Part shown: piece after piece, positions 37,768-46,844 of the stretch
Position numbering within the stretch: the stretch's first letter is position 1
How the letters are laid out: every line of letters begins with the position of its first letter
Origin: Alkalimonas sp.
GTDB taxonomy: Bacteria > Pseudomonadota > Gammaproteobacteria > Enterobacterales > Alteromonadaceae
DNA length: 52,619 nt
Assembly (NCBI RefSeq): GCF_020831925.1
Contig: NZ_JAFIFQ010000023.1
Location: forward strand, 1 to 52,619
Direction: 5' to 3'
The notes under the pieces: model-generated
What the model saw: the letters and a program-made list of their open reading frames with translations, nothing else
What the model was told of the DNA's origin: nothing
The model's database searches: none
Program-made: the position numbers and the translations under genes

Positions 37768-39000
37768 ATGAACTCCTGGTTTCGACTTGGTCCCGCTACC
37801 TTGGTTGCCGCTGCATTTATTGGTCCAGGTACTGTGGTCACTGCCTCTTTAGCTGGAGCCAATTATGGTTATGCTTTGCTATGGGCACTGTTGTTCTCTG
37901 TACTGGCTACCATGATTTTGCAGGAAATGGCTGCTCGGCTGGGTATTGTTACAGGGATGGGGCTTGGAGAAAACCTGCGCCAACTGGTGGCCCAACCGGC
38001 ACTGAAGTTCTTATTGTTTTTATTGGTAATAGCGGCCATCGTCATTGGCAACAGTGCTTATCAGGGCGGGAATATTACTGGAGCCAGCCTAGGGGCTGAT
38101 GCTATCTGGGGAGATACTCGCTTTATCAGCAGCATTCGCACTTATACAGGGCTTAATCCATGGGCTTTATTGATTGGAGCTCTGGCAGTATCGGTGTTGT
38201 GGCACGGCAATTATCGGCTGATTGAACGCTGTCTGATTGGCTTGGTGTTGCTGATGAGCCTGGCTTTTGTCAGTACCATGTTGCTGACCCGACCAGATTA
38301 TGGCGCTATGCTGCAAGGGCTGTTACTACCCACTATTCCAAGCGGTGCGACACTGACAGTGATTGCATTAATCGGCACTACGGTGGTGCCGTATTCCCTG
38401 TTCTTGCATGCAGCCAGTTCAGCCAATAAATGGCAGAGAGTGCAGAATAAAGCGGAGGCATTGCAGCAATCCAATGCCGACTTGCGCACTTCAATCCCTT
38501 TGGGTGGGCTCATTTCGCTAGCTGTCGTTTCAACTGCTGCTACGGCTTACTTTGGGCGAGGTCTTGCCATTGAAAATGCCGCTGATCTGGCGGTATCGCT
38601 GGAGCCTTTATTTGGCCAACGAGCGACTTATCTGATGGCGCTTGGCTTACTCGCTGCAGGCTTGTCCTCTGCCGTCACGGCACCTTTGGCAGCTGCTTAT
38701 GCGCTGAGGGGGATTTTGCAGCTGTCGAACCTGCACTTTCGCTTGACCTGGCTCACCATCATTCTGATTGGCGTGGTGGTTTCTTCGTTGGGTTTGCGTC
38801 CCGTGTCGGTGATTTGGTTTGCGCAGGTGGCCAATGGTATTTTGTTGCCAGTGATTACCTTTTGTTTACTGGCCGCCATGAACACGGCAATGCTTGGGCG
38901 TTACCGCAATAACTGGCGGCAAAATATGTTGGGTGGCCTTGTCTTTATTATCAGCTTGCTACTCAGTGGCCGCAGCCTATGGCTTGCTTTTGCTAGCTAA
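37768..39000 (+). CDS. divergent Nramp-family transporter
   Basis: A 410-residue membrane protein with about 11 helices and the LeuT-like Nramp fold. The first helix (FIGPGTVVTASLAGANYGYALLW) and the sixth (GTTVVPYSLFLHAAS) align well with MntH. However, the metal-binding residues are changed: DPGN is GPGT (G19, T22) and MPH is VPY (V207, Y209). Canonical Mn2+/Fe2+ transport is thus doubtful. It belongs to a side branch whose substrate I cannot name. Transcription is divergent from the DCC gene. Confidence 0.87.
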   Translation: MNSWFRLGPATLVAAAFIGPGTVVTASLAGANYGYALLWALLFSVLATMILQEMAARLGIVTGMGLGENLRQLVAQPALKFLLFLLVIAAIVIGNSAYQGGNITGASLGADAIWGDTRFISSIRTYTGLNPWALLIGALAVSVLWHGNYRLIERCLIGLVLLMSLAFVSTMLLTRPDYGAMLQGLLLPTIPSGATLTVIALIGTTVVPYSLFLHAASSANKWQRVQNKAEALQQSNADLRTSIPLGGLISLAVVSTAATAYFGRGLAIENAADLAVSLEPLFGQRATYLMALGLLAAGLSSAVTAPLAAAYALRGILQLSNLHFRLTWLTIILIGVVVSSLGLRPVSVIWFAQVANGILLPVITFCLLAAMNTAMLGRYRNNWRQNMLGGLVFIISLLLSGRSLWLAFAS

Positions 39001-39043
39001 ACCAGGCTTTGCAATATAGGCCTTCAACCCGGGGAGATGGTAC

Positions 39044-39322
39044 ATGAGTTGGATTGATTGGGTGGGGATGATACCTGCAATTATATTTCCAGTGGCGACT
39101 TTGGTGCAGGTGGTACATTTACTGCGAGTAAAAAATGCCACCGGGGTATCAGCTCTTAGCTGGAGCGCCTTTGCTGTGGGCAATCTGGCACTTTATGTCT
39201 ACACCGAAAAGTACCTGGAGTGGCAGGCGTTGCTGGGCTTGTTGGGCACTGCTGTGCTGCAAGTCTATTTAATTGCGCTGATCCTGTACTATCAGCGCCA
39301 GGCTGTTAAAGTACAAATTTAG
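39044..39322 (+). CDS. SemiSWEET/PQ-loop small membrane protein
   Basis: A 92-residue protein with three membrane helices (about 6-26, 38-54 and 62-84), the size and layout of SemiSWEET half-transporters that dimerise to carry sugars. The usual PQ pair at the first helix is replaced (FPVATLVQVVHL). It follows the Nramp-like gene by 43 bases, and the stop overlaps convergent rraB by four bases. Sugar transport is inferred from family only. Confidence 0.7.
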   Translation: MSWIDWVGMIPAIIFPVATLVQVVHLLRVKNATGVSALSWSAFAVGNLALYVYTEKYLEWQALLGLLGTAVLQVYLIALILYYQRQAVKVQI

Positions 39323-39657
39323 TTGGGCTCGTCAGGCTCCTGAACACCCCAGCCATCGTATTTGCCAGCAAGTTTTTTGGCCAAGGCTTCCAGCTCGGTT
39401 TCAAAATCAGTTATTGCCTGGTAGCTTAACGGCAGCTGCTTGCTTAATTTAAGCTCCCATTGACTGGCAGCATCCAAGGCCAGTTGCAGTCTGACTTGTG
39501 GGTACTGCTCAGTAAATGCAGAAAGGGCTGCTTCTGCTTTGTCCTGCCGTTTAAAAAAGATATAAAAATCAAGCTCAATCTCTTGTTGCAGTCTAAAGCC
39601 GGACTCAACCAGCAGTTGCAACATATCGCCATTGGCGTCGTCTGGAAAATGCGTCAT
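39319..39657 (-). CDS. rraB: ribonuclease E inhibitor RraB
   Basis: A 112-residue acidic protein. FPDDANGDMLQLLVESG near the N-terminus and the C-terminal KYDGWG segment match the RraB family. In E. coli RraB binds the C-terminal scaffold of RNase E and alters the degradosome. Single gene, with its own promoter in the 105-base gap to the cytochrome gene. Confidence 0.85.
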   Translation of the reverse strand: MTHFPDDANGDMLQLLVESGFRLQQEIELDFYIFFKRQDKAEAALSAFTEQYPQVRLQLALDAASQWELKLSKQLPLSYQAITDFETELEALAKKLAGKYDGWGVQEPDEPN

Positions 39658-39762
39658 ACATGGATCCTGGTGTTTTTTTGCAAGTATACCAGTTTCGTTG
39701 TAGCTAGGCTTGCTGGAAGTGACATGGTAGGATCTTAGCGATATTTTTCCGGAGGTAGCCCC

Positions 39763-40173
39763 ATGAAATTAAGCTTTGCCGTTTTGCTATTAGCTATGAT
39801 GAGTTGGAGTAGTCAGCTGTATGGTTATACCTCACAGACGGATAGCCTGGAGGTGATCATGAAAACCTTCTCATTTCAGTATCGTCAGGCAGTAGAATCA
39901 GACTCGACTGAACAGCGTCTGGTGCATGTACGCCAAATGCAGCAGGGTATAGTTGCTGCGCAACAAGCCCCGATGCGGGATGATTTGGCTGAGCAATTTA
40001 TCGAAGGTTTTCAGCGGGTAGCTGTGAAGCTAGATGGGGTAGAACAAGCTTTGCTAAGTGGTCAGATAGCTCAGGCTGAGCAAAAACTGCAGCAAATTGA
40101 CCGATTACGGATTGAGTATCACCAGTTGCGTAAACGCAGCTTCTGGCAATGGCTGTTTGGGGATCGCTCCTAG
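39763..40173 (+). CDS. probable cytochrome b562
   Basis: A 136-residue exported protein (signal peptide about 1-21). The rest is a four-helix bundle that can be aligned with E. coli cytochrome b562. LEVIMKTF corresponds to the helix carrying the axial Met (M33 here). RLRIEYHQLRK corresponds to the last helix carrying the axial His (H120). There is no CxxCH motif, so haem would be non-covalent. A strong ribosome site (GGAGG) precedes the ATG. Role: periplasmic electron carrier of unclear partners. The family call is based on ligand spacing and helix pattern, not a search. Confidence 0.7.
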   Translation: MKLSFAVLLLAMMSWSSQLYGYTSQTDSLEVIMKTFSFQYRQAVESDSTEQRLVHVRQMQQGIVAAQQAPMRDDLAEQFIEGFQRVAVKLDGVEQALLSGQIAQAEQKLQQIDRLRIEYHQLRKRSFWQWLFGDRS

Positions 40174-40215
40174 GCACTTTGTAGTTCATTCATGATGTCT
40201 CCGGAGTAGATGCAC

Positions 40216-40821
40216 ATGCGGATGCTGACAAGCTCAATACGAGCAGATATTGATGTGGTAGCCTTTGACCTGGATGGTACTCTGGTCGACAGCCCGCTTG
40301 ACTTTGTTGCCATTCGCCAGGAGCTGGGTTGGCATGATGCCAGTGATTTGTTGCAGTCGATGGCCATGTTGCCGGATGAAATTAGCCGACAGCACGCCGC
40401 TGGGGTCATTTATCGCCATGAAATGCAGGCGGCCGAGCAGTCGGTATTATTACCTGGCGTGCTGGAGTGTTTGAATCAATTTCAGGCGCAAGGCATTCCG
40501 ACGGCAATTTTAACGCGTAATATGCGGGCTGCGACCCAGCTGATGATCCAGAAATTGCAGATCCCAATTTCTCTGGTTTTGACACGGGAGGACTGTGCTG
40601 CCAAACCCGATCCTGAAGGCTTATATCGCATTGCAGCCCACTACCAAACCGAAGTGCAGCGCTTGCTTTATGTCGGTGATTATCATTTTGATTTGACGAC
40701 CGCAGCCAATGCTGGCGCTCAGTCTTGTCTACTGCTGAACGCGAATAATCACCAGTTCTCCTCTCAGGCCGATTGGGTCATTGCTGAGTATCAGCAGTTG
40801 GCCAGAGCTCTGACAAGTTAA
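40216..40821 (+). CDS. HAD-superfamily hydrolase
   Basis: About 201 residues. Motif I FDLDGTLVDS supplies the nucleophile and acid/base aspartates, TAILTRN is motif II, the lysine in CAAKPDPEG is motif III, and VGDYHFDL is motif IV. A small helical cap is inserted after motif I. Likely a phosphatase for small phosphorylated metabolites (phosphoglycolate-phosphatase-like). Starts at 40210, 40216 and 40222 are in frame; GGAG (40203-40206) suits 40216 best. Confidence 0.85.
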   Translation: MRMLTSSIRADIDVVAFDLDGTLVDSPLDFVAIRQELGWHDASDLLQSMAMLPDEISRQHAAGVIYRHEMQAAEQSVLLPGVLECLNQFQAQGIPTAILTRNMRAATQLMIQKLQIPISLVLTREDCAAKPDPEGLYRIAAHYQTEVQRLLYVGDYHFDLTTAANAGAQSCLLLNANNHQFSSQADWVIAEYQQLARALTS

Positions 40822-40884
40822 GGTTGCACAGCAGCTAAACTTGTCCGTATAGTAGGCGTCGATAATTTCAACATCGAGGTCGTT

Positions 40885-41925
40885 TTGATTGCCCGATTGC
40901 AGCGAGACTTTCACTTAGCCATGCTAAGCCTGGTTGGCATTATGGTGTTGGTCTGCGTCACACCCTATGCTATTTATCGTTACTGGGATGGCAGTTATTT
41001 GATTGCTGCGGTAGATAGTATTCTTGTTGTGTCCACGCTGGCAGCTGTAGCTTATGCCTGGCTGACTGGCAATACCAAAGCTGCTGGTTTCTTCGTTGCA
41101 TGCATGTTTTGTGCTGGTGTGGTGATCGTGGTCTTTGGCCTGGGGCCAGTTGGTTTATTCTGGACCTATCCTTTTATCGTGTTTATTTTCTTTTTGGTGC
41201 CACCATTGCGGGCATTGCTTTTATTGCTTCTGGTGCTGGTGACCTTGTTGCTGCTTGCTGCGCTCTTACCCGGCAAAATATTTATGGATGGGTTTCAACT
41301 GGTCTCTTTTGTGGTGACCAGCGCTGTGACCAGCTTTTTTTCTTATGTGTTTGCTTACCGGATGTTGGTGCAGCGCCGCCAGTTAGAATCAATGGCTGCT
41401 CAGGATGCGTTAACAGGTGCAGCTAACCGTCGTCAATTGGATCAAGCACTGGAGTTTGCTGCAGGATCAGGACGGCGCAGCAGACATAATGAAATTGCGA
41501 TGTTGTTGTTTGATCTGGATTTCTTTAAGCAGATTAATGACAGTGAAGGCCATCAGGCTGGTGATGCTGTTCTGGTGGAGCTGGTTCAGTTGTTGCAAAA
41601 GCACACCCGTATGTGTGATCAAGTGTATCGCTTTGGTGGTGAAGAGTTTGTTGTTTTACTGGAAGACATTACGCAAGAGGAAGCATTGGCTGTGGCCGAA
41701 AAGTTGCGTGGTGTGATAGACAAAGAACTGCACAGCAGTCAGCATACGGTCAGTGCTTCTGTTGGCGTTGCCATTTTGGCTCCCGGCGAGAACTGGGAGC
41801 AATGGTTAGCCCGTGCTGATGCCGCCTTGTACCGAGCTAAAGCGCAGGGACGCAATCAGGTGGTTATGGCTGAGGTGGGCAGCCCTGTGCCAAGTAAGGA
41901 AGCAACACCGGTTCCATGCTCTTAA
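40885..41925 (+). CDS. membrane-bound diguanylate cyclase
   Basis: A 346-residue protein with six hydrophobic segments (about 12-165) and a C-terminal GGDEF domain. The active site GGEEF is at 251-255 and the c-di-GMP inhibitory site RMCD at 242-245, so the enzyme should be active and product-inhibited. TTG start, four bases after GAGGT; ATG 40921 is an alternative that would cut the first helix. The last 62 bases overlap the convergent penicillin-binding protein gene. Confidence 0.88.
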   Translation: MIARLQRDFHLAMLSLVGIMVLVCVTPYAIYRYWDGSYLIAAVDSILVVSTLAAVAYAWLTGNTKAAGFFVACMFCAGVVIVVFGLGPVGLFWTYPFIVFIFFLVPPLRALLLLLLVLVTLLLLAALLPGKIFMDGFQLVSFVVTSAVTSFFSYVFAYRMLVQRRQLESMAAQDALTGAANRRQLDQALEFAAGSGRRSRHNEIAMLLFDLDFFKQINDSEGHQAGDAVLVELVQLLQKHTRMCDQVYRFGGEEFVVLLEDITQEEALAVAEKLRGVIDKELHSSQHTVSASVGVAILAPGENWEQWLARADAALYRAKAQGRNQVVMAEVGSPVPSKEATPVPCS

Positions 41926-44914
41926 GCACCTGAACGGGCAGTGCTGAGGTAAAGCGCAATTGCTCCGCTTGAGCACCTGCGGCATAAGCGGTTAAAGTCC
42001 CAAAGTAGTCCGAGCCTAAATAAAATACTAAGGTAGCCGTGCGGTTCAGACTCCGCTGATCGATACGATTGCCCCGACTGTCAACGGTACTAATACGGTT
42101 ATCGCCAGTACCGGTTTTACCGCCTGTAAGCCCCAGCAGCAGATAACTACCCTGCAAGCGTCTGCCAGTACCGTCTTGTACTACCTGATGCAACACCTGG
42201 CGCAGCACGCTGGCTACTTCTGAGTCCATGACGCGTATCCCTTGTTGATGGCCTTGCTGCCAGCGAGTATGGTAAGGGGTGTCTTCTCCTAGTAACAATT
42301 CCTGTATTGGCTGACTTGGGTAGCGTATCCCATCACTCATAATAATGGCCATCAGTTCTGCAAGCGCTGCAGGTCGGTCGCCAGAGCTGCCTAGAGCTGT
42401 GGCTAATGAGGGGACCAAATGGTCAAAGGGGTAACCCAATTGCTGCCAGCGGTAATGCAAATCCCAGAATGCTTCGATTTCCAGCATAATACTGATGCGA
42501 TTATCCCTGGCACTTCGATGCCTTGTGCGAAACAGCCATTGGTAGACTTCCTGGCGTTCGTTGGTACTCAAAGCCAGTATTTCTTGCCAGCTCAACTCTG
42601 GGTTTTGCTGTAGCTTGCCAACCAACCAGAGTTCGAGTGGATGAACTCTGGCATGGTAGGCATGATCTGGCAGACTAAGCTGCCGCCGGGAAAAGCTTCG
42701 ATGCCAGCGCTCCAACTGATTGCTGCTGATGCCACCGCTGGACTCCCTGGCAAGAAAGTCTTCCAATTGTTGTTGGCTGGCTTGTGGATGCAACCACAGA
42801 TAAATAGCGGCTAGTCGGTCCGGGCGTTGCCGCGCGGTTTGTGACAGCAACTGCAAGCGTTGACTGGTATCCTGTTGACGATGCTTACGCCAGAATTGCT
42901 GAAGGTAACTGGCTCCTTCCCGATCGGCAAAGCTGCTTAGGTAGTTGGAGCGGCGAGTACCATCATCTTCCGCCAGCAGTTGCTGACCTTGTGTGTCTTT
43001 ATGATAAATACTGTAATTGATGACATCACGCAGTAACCGAACGAAAGGCAGGTTAATGGACTCCCGGGTTGCTTCCAGCAGGCTGGGGTTGCGGTTGTTG
43101 TCTTCAGCCATAAAGTTACCGAAACTATGTAAGCCCCCTCCGGTAAAAAAACTTTCCGCCGGGCTGGCACTGTAACGACGTTCCATAGCCAGTTCCAGCA
43201 AGCGCAACAAATCTACATCTGGCGATTGCAAAAGTTGGTCAATAACCCAGCGGCTAATGTGATCCTGAGGTGCGATATCCAGTAGCTGTAGCTCAGTTGC
43301 CGACTCACCGGCGTAGCGCTGATACAACTCGGCAATAATTTCCAGGTAACTGACCAGGACTCGAAGTTTCGCTGTTGAACCGAGCTCCAGTTTGCTTTGG
43401 CTATTTAAATCAAAGGCTGCTAAAGACGTATCGGTCTGTACTCTGAGCAGATAACCATCCTGCTGACGCTGATACAACACAAAGCTGTATTCTACTTTGT
43501 TCGTTTGTTCTGCACTGAGCAGCCAGTGTCCTACCAGCCCATGATCCGCAGCAACCTGTGGATTACGCAGTTGCTGTAAAAATTGACCAACCTGCTGCTG
43601 CATGCCTAGGTGCAAACTGCTTGTTACTTGCAGATCAAGTCGGTCACTGTCATAGGAGCGAAGTTGCAGTAACTGATCCAGTTGCTGACGAACCAAGTGG
43701 CTGGCTTTAGGATCCTGATTTAGATGCATGCTCTGCCAAGCGTGTGGCGATACGACCAGCGGGGTTTTGTGAGCCAAGGCTACCAGCTCTGGTGAAAGCA
43801 GTTGTTCTTCAAGCAACAACTGTAGGTACAAATCGGTCAGTTGATTGAGCTGAGCATGACCTTGCAGCAGATAAAACGATGGGCGGCGCTGCGCGATCAT
43901 CAGTGCCAGCACTTGTTTTAAGGCAATAGCAGTTTCTTCGGTGGTTGCCAGCTCGTTCAGCAGGAGGCTAATGCGATGATAGTCGCTGCCAAACCAGGCC
44001 CAGAGGCCATCGGCTATACCATGAACCTCGCCAAAGCCTGGTGCTGCTGCCAGTGGTACCGTATTGATATAATGCAAAAGCAGTTGATTGCGGTGAGTTG
44101 CCGTTACCGGAGAGTTCCGATAAGCGCGCACACTGCCAGAAAGCATTTGCCGGAATTTGTCTGTCAGTCCGTGGGTTCGACCTGCAGGTGAGTGTCGGTA
44201 TTTCTCCAGTTGGGTCGCAAGGGTACTACCGCCTCCGGCAGCATTGCCATTGCGGCCCAACCACTGTTGACCTTGGCCAAGCATGGCTGAGCCTAAACGT
44301 GGCCATTCAATCGCCGGATTATGAAAGGGCGACTCTGCGCTTAGAATGCTTTTGTTTTCAATAAACGCCAGCATCTGCGGCATGATGGCTGGCATTTGCA
44401 GCAAGCTGTCAAACTGACGCTGTGGATAGGCAAACTGATAGATGGTGTCGAGTTGACAGTCTTTGATCTGCAAGCCTGCTTGTTGTTTTTCTTGATAAGG
44501 TGGAAAAAATCCCCACTTGCTGTAACGAAATAAGCTTGGCGAGAACTCGCTTTGCTCAGTGATGTGAAATCCCTTCTCTGTCAGGTTGAACTGCCATTGA
44601 GGTGCCAGACTATAACCTCGTTGCTGGTTATACGGTCCTGAAATAGGGAATTGAATGGCGTTGCTAGATCTCTGAACCAGTTGGCTGTCCAGTCGGTTGG
44701 CATAAGTATGCAACAGCTGCGCTTGATAAAAGCTGGTGCGAATTTCCTGCCAAATAACCCCGGCAGTTAAAACCAAGGCTATTGGCAACAACCAAGGCCA
44801 ATAGCGACGTTTCGATTTGACTTTCAATACAGAACGCTCTTCAGCCGCAGTGCTGAAGTCTTTTCGTTTCAGTAAAGGTGCTGACCCAAATTCAGGTTCA
44901 ATCCTTGGTGTCAT
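41864..44914 (-). CDS. large, divergent class A penicillin-binding protein
   Basis: A 1016-residue bifunctional peptidoglycan synthase with a cytoplasmic basic N-terminus and one membrane helix (about 38-58). The GT51 glycosyltransferase domain (about 170-330) has catalytic E186 (AFIENKSI), GGGSTLATQLEKY and a YLN-like HYIN segment. The penicillin-binding domain has S513 and K516 (GSTAK), an SxN motif in ESINLPFVRLL, and KTGTG at 933. The GT51 motifs depart from the classical EDRxF and GGSTITQQ. It is longer than PBP1a/1b, with a long insert between the SxN and KTG motifs. It lies 17 bases after hemH. Confidence 0.8.
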   Translation of the reverse strand: MTPRIEPEFGSAPLLKRKDFSTAAEERSVLKVKSKRRYWPWLLPIALVLTAGVIWQEIRTSFYQAQLLHTYANRLDSQLVQRSSNAIQFPISGPYNQQRGYSLAPQWQFNLTEKGFHITEQSEFSPSLFRYSKWGFFPPYQEKQQAGLQIKDCQLDTIYQFAYPQRQFDSLLQMPAIMPQMLAFIENKSILSAESPFHNPAIEWPRLGSAMLGQGQQWLGRNGNAAGGGSTLATQLEKYRHSPAGRTHGLTDKFRQMLSGSVRAYRNSPVTATHRNQLLLHYINTVPLAAAPGFGEVHGIADGLWAWFGSDYHRISLLLNELATTEETAIALKQVLALMIAQRRPSFYLLQGHAQLNQLTDLYLQLLLEEQLLSPELVALAHKTPLVVSPHAWQSMHLNQDPKASHLVRQQLDQLLQLRSYDSDRLDLQVTSSLHLGMQQQVGQFLQQLRNPQVAADHGLVGHWLLSAEQTNKVEYSFVLYQRQQDGYLLRVQTDTSLAAFDLNSQSKLELGSTAKLRVLVSYLEIIAELYQRYAGESATELQLLDIAPQDHISRWVIDQLLQSPDVDLLRLLELAMERRYSASPAESFFTGGGLHSFGNFMAEDNNRNPSLLEATRESINLPFVRLLRDVINYSIYHKDTQGQQLLAEDDGTRRSNYLSSFADREGASYLQQFWRKHRQQDTSQRLQLLSQTARQRPDRLAAIYLWLHPQASQQQLEDFLARESSGGISSNQLERWHRSFSRRQLSLPDHAYHARVHPLELWLVGKLQQNPELSWQEILALSTNERQEVYQWLFRTRHRSARDNRISIMLEIEAFWDLHYRWQQLGYPFDHLVPSLATALGSSGDRPAALAELMAIIMSDGIRYPSQPIQELLLGEDTPYHTRWQQGHQQGIRVMDSEVASVLRQVLHQVVQDGTGRRLQGSYLLLGLTGGKTGTGDNRISTVDSRGNRIDQRSLNRTATLVFYLGSDYFGTLTAYAAGAQAEQLRFTSALPVQVLKSMEPVLLPYLAQGCPPQP

Positions 44915-44931
44915 AGTCGTTTACCATTGTG

Positions 44932-46008
44932 CTATTGATTGGCACCAATTTTACGAGCCCTAAGCTGACGTTCTGGATCAGGCCTTACCTGCCAATTAGC
45001 CAGGTTTTGTTCAATCAGCTGACACAAGGCATCGATATGAGCCGGGTTATCATTTAGTGCCGGAATGTAATGGTATTGCTCGCCACCTGCATGCAGGAAA
45101 TAGTCTTTGTTTTCTTCAGCTATCTCTTCAATGGTTTCCAGGCAGTCTGCAGAGAAACCAGGGCAAAACACCTGAACATGCTTAATTCCTTGTTGTGGTA
45201 AACTTTTGAGTGTTTCATCGGTATAGGGTTTTAACCATTCTTCACGGCCAAAGCGTGACTGAAATGACGTTATATACTCGTTTTCGGTCAATCCAAGCCG
45301 CTCAGCGATTAAGCGAGAAGTTTTGTAGCACTCGCAGTGGTATGGGTCACCGTTTAACAAATAACGTTTTGGAATGCCATGATACGAGAATAGCAGCTTT
45401 TCTGGTCGACCATGGTGTTGCCAGAAGCTTTCGATTTGTTGAGCGGCAGCTTCAATATAAGGAGGGAAATCATGGTAATGGCTGACAAAGCGCAAGTCTG
45501 GCAGCCAACGGCGTTGCATAAAGTCCCTGGCAATGGCATCGAAGGTCGAGGCCGAAGTTGAAGCTGAGTATTGGGGGTACAATGGCAGTACCACAAGTTT
45601 TCTAACGCCTTTAGCGAAGAGCTCGTTTAAGGCGCTTTGAATACTGGGGTTGCCGTACCGCATAGCAAAGGCGACTTCGAGCTGTTGATGGCCTTTTGTT
45701 TGCAGTTGCGCCCGAACGGCATCGCATTGCCGCTGAGTATGAAACAACAGCGGTGAGCCTTGATCAGTAAACACAGTCGCGTAAGCCTTAGCAGAACGTC
45801 GTGGGCGAATGCGCAAGATGACACCATGCAAAATGAGCCACCACAGCAAGCGAGGCACTTCCACCACCCTTGGATCGGACAAAAACTCGGCCAGATAGCG
45901 CCGCAATGCCTTGGGTGTTGGCGCATCCGGTGTTCCTAAGTTGGTGAGTAAAACGCCGACTTTATCCTGCTGCTGATGTTGGAAGTTTTTTGTATTAGTA
46001 TAACGCAT
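44932..46008 (-). CDS. hemH: ferrochelatase HemH
   Basis: A 358-residue enzyme that inserts Fe2+ into protoporphyrin IX, the last step of haem synthesis. GVLLTNLGTPDAP, LPLYPQYSASTSAS, FSYHGIPKRY (metal-site H210), DPYHCECYKT and FSADCLETIEEI are all conserved. ATG 46008 is preferred on family length; an in-frame GTG at 46062 adds 18 residues. Neither has a clear ribosome site. The two nearby cysteines in HCEC are worth noting, as some ferrochelatases carry Fe-S clusters, but the usual C-terminal set is not present. Confidence 0.93.
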   Translation of the reverse strand: MRYTNTKNFQHQQQDKVGVLLTNLGTPDAPTPKALRRYLAEFLSDPRVVEVPRLLWWLILHGVILRIRPRRSAKAYATVFTDQGSPLLFHTQRQCDAVRAQLQTKGHQQLEVAFAMRYGNPSIQSALNELFAKGVRKLVVLPLYPQYSASTSASTFDAIARDFMQRRWLPDLRFVSHYHDFPPYIEAAAQQIESFWQHHGRPEKLLFSYHGIPKRYLLNGDPYHCECYKTSRLIAERLGLTENEYITSFQSRFGREEWLKPYTDETLKSLPQQGIKHVQVFCPGFSADCLETIEEIAEENKDYFLHAGGEQYHYIPALNDNPAHIDALCQLIEQNLANWQVRPDPERQLRARKIGANQ

Positions 46009-46433
46009 AGACTTTGTCTGCCTAAAAGATGAATGACTGGCTGAACAGTACGCAATAAACACCAGGTCAGATGCCTGTGTTTACTCTGATTGCTGCTTAG
46101 ACGCTGGCAGCTTGGGTTAGTTAATTACCCTCTCAGTATACGCAGTACGACCGCTGAATGCCAAAGTTCTAGTTGCTAAGTTGGTGAAAAATCGAACAAA
46201 AAAACTAATTTTTGCGCATTCAGTCAACAGGGATGTGATAATAAACGAATAAAAGAATGATCCTGCTTGCTATGACACTGTTTTTCCTATGAAATGAACA
46301 AGTATGTACGACAGGCCCTGCTTTGCAGGATGACAAGGCAGCTGATCGTACCGTGTTTAGTTTCACATGTATTCAGATCCAATTGGCCACTGGCGGACTT
46401 TGGTCGTGTCTGGAATTCTGGTACCGGTGCAGC
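46009..46433. promoter_or_regulatory. divergent intergenic region between hemH and the PstS-like operon
   Basis: A 425-base gap. It is AT-rich around 46180-46260 (A-runs in AATCGAACAAAAAAACTAAT and a six-pair CAAAAA/TTTTTG hairpin at about 46199-46216). No small gene, RNA or clear operator was found. Promoters of both flanking units should lie here. Confidence 0.4.
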
Positions 46434-46844
46434 ATGTTTAAATATCTTTTTTTGGTTTTTGTTCTCTTTTTTAGCCTTTCCAGCCAGGCGGTACAGGTTA
46501 TTGCCCATCCTTCGGTCGAGTTGAAGCAGTTAAGCCCAGCGCAGCTTCGTGCCTTGTTCAGCATGCGTCAGACACAATGGCCGGATGGCAGCGCTGTACG
46601 CGTTTTTGTGCTCAGCAGCGATCATCCCTTGCATCAAAATTTTTGTAAGGAGCAGCTACGGATGTTTCCTTATCAGCTGGATAATATATGGAATCGATTA
46701 AGTTTTTCCGGGATAGGTACCCGGCCGCAATTAGTCAGCTCAGAGCAAGAGCTGCTGCAAATGATTCAGCTTACGCCTGGCAGTATTGGTTACAGCTCGA
46801 TCAGTGCTGAGGACACAGGGGTTCGTATCATTGAAATACTTTAA
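46434..46844 (+). CDS. half-length PstS-like periplasmic substrate-binding protein
   Basis: A 136-residue exported protein (signal peptide about 1-18). It resembles one lobe of phosphate-binding PstS-type proteins: LKQLSPAQLRALFSMRQTQWPDG is the family's turn and helix after the first strand, and TPGSIGYSS its closing strand. PstS proteins are normally over 300 residues, so this is a minimal form. There is no ABC transporter nearby. It heads a three-gene operon with a porin and a GGDEF-EAL protein. ATG 46434 gives a clean signal peptide; longer in-frame readings do not. Confidence 0.75.
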   Translation: MFKYLFLVFVLFFSLSSQAVQVIAHPSVELKQLSPAQLRALFSMRQTQWPDGSAVRVFVLSSDHPLHQNFCKEQLRMFPYQLDNIWNRLSFSGIGTRPQLVSSEQELLQMIQLTPGSIGYSSISAEDTGVRIIEIL

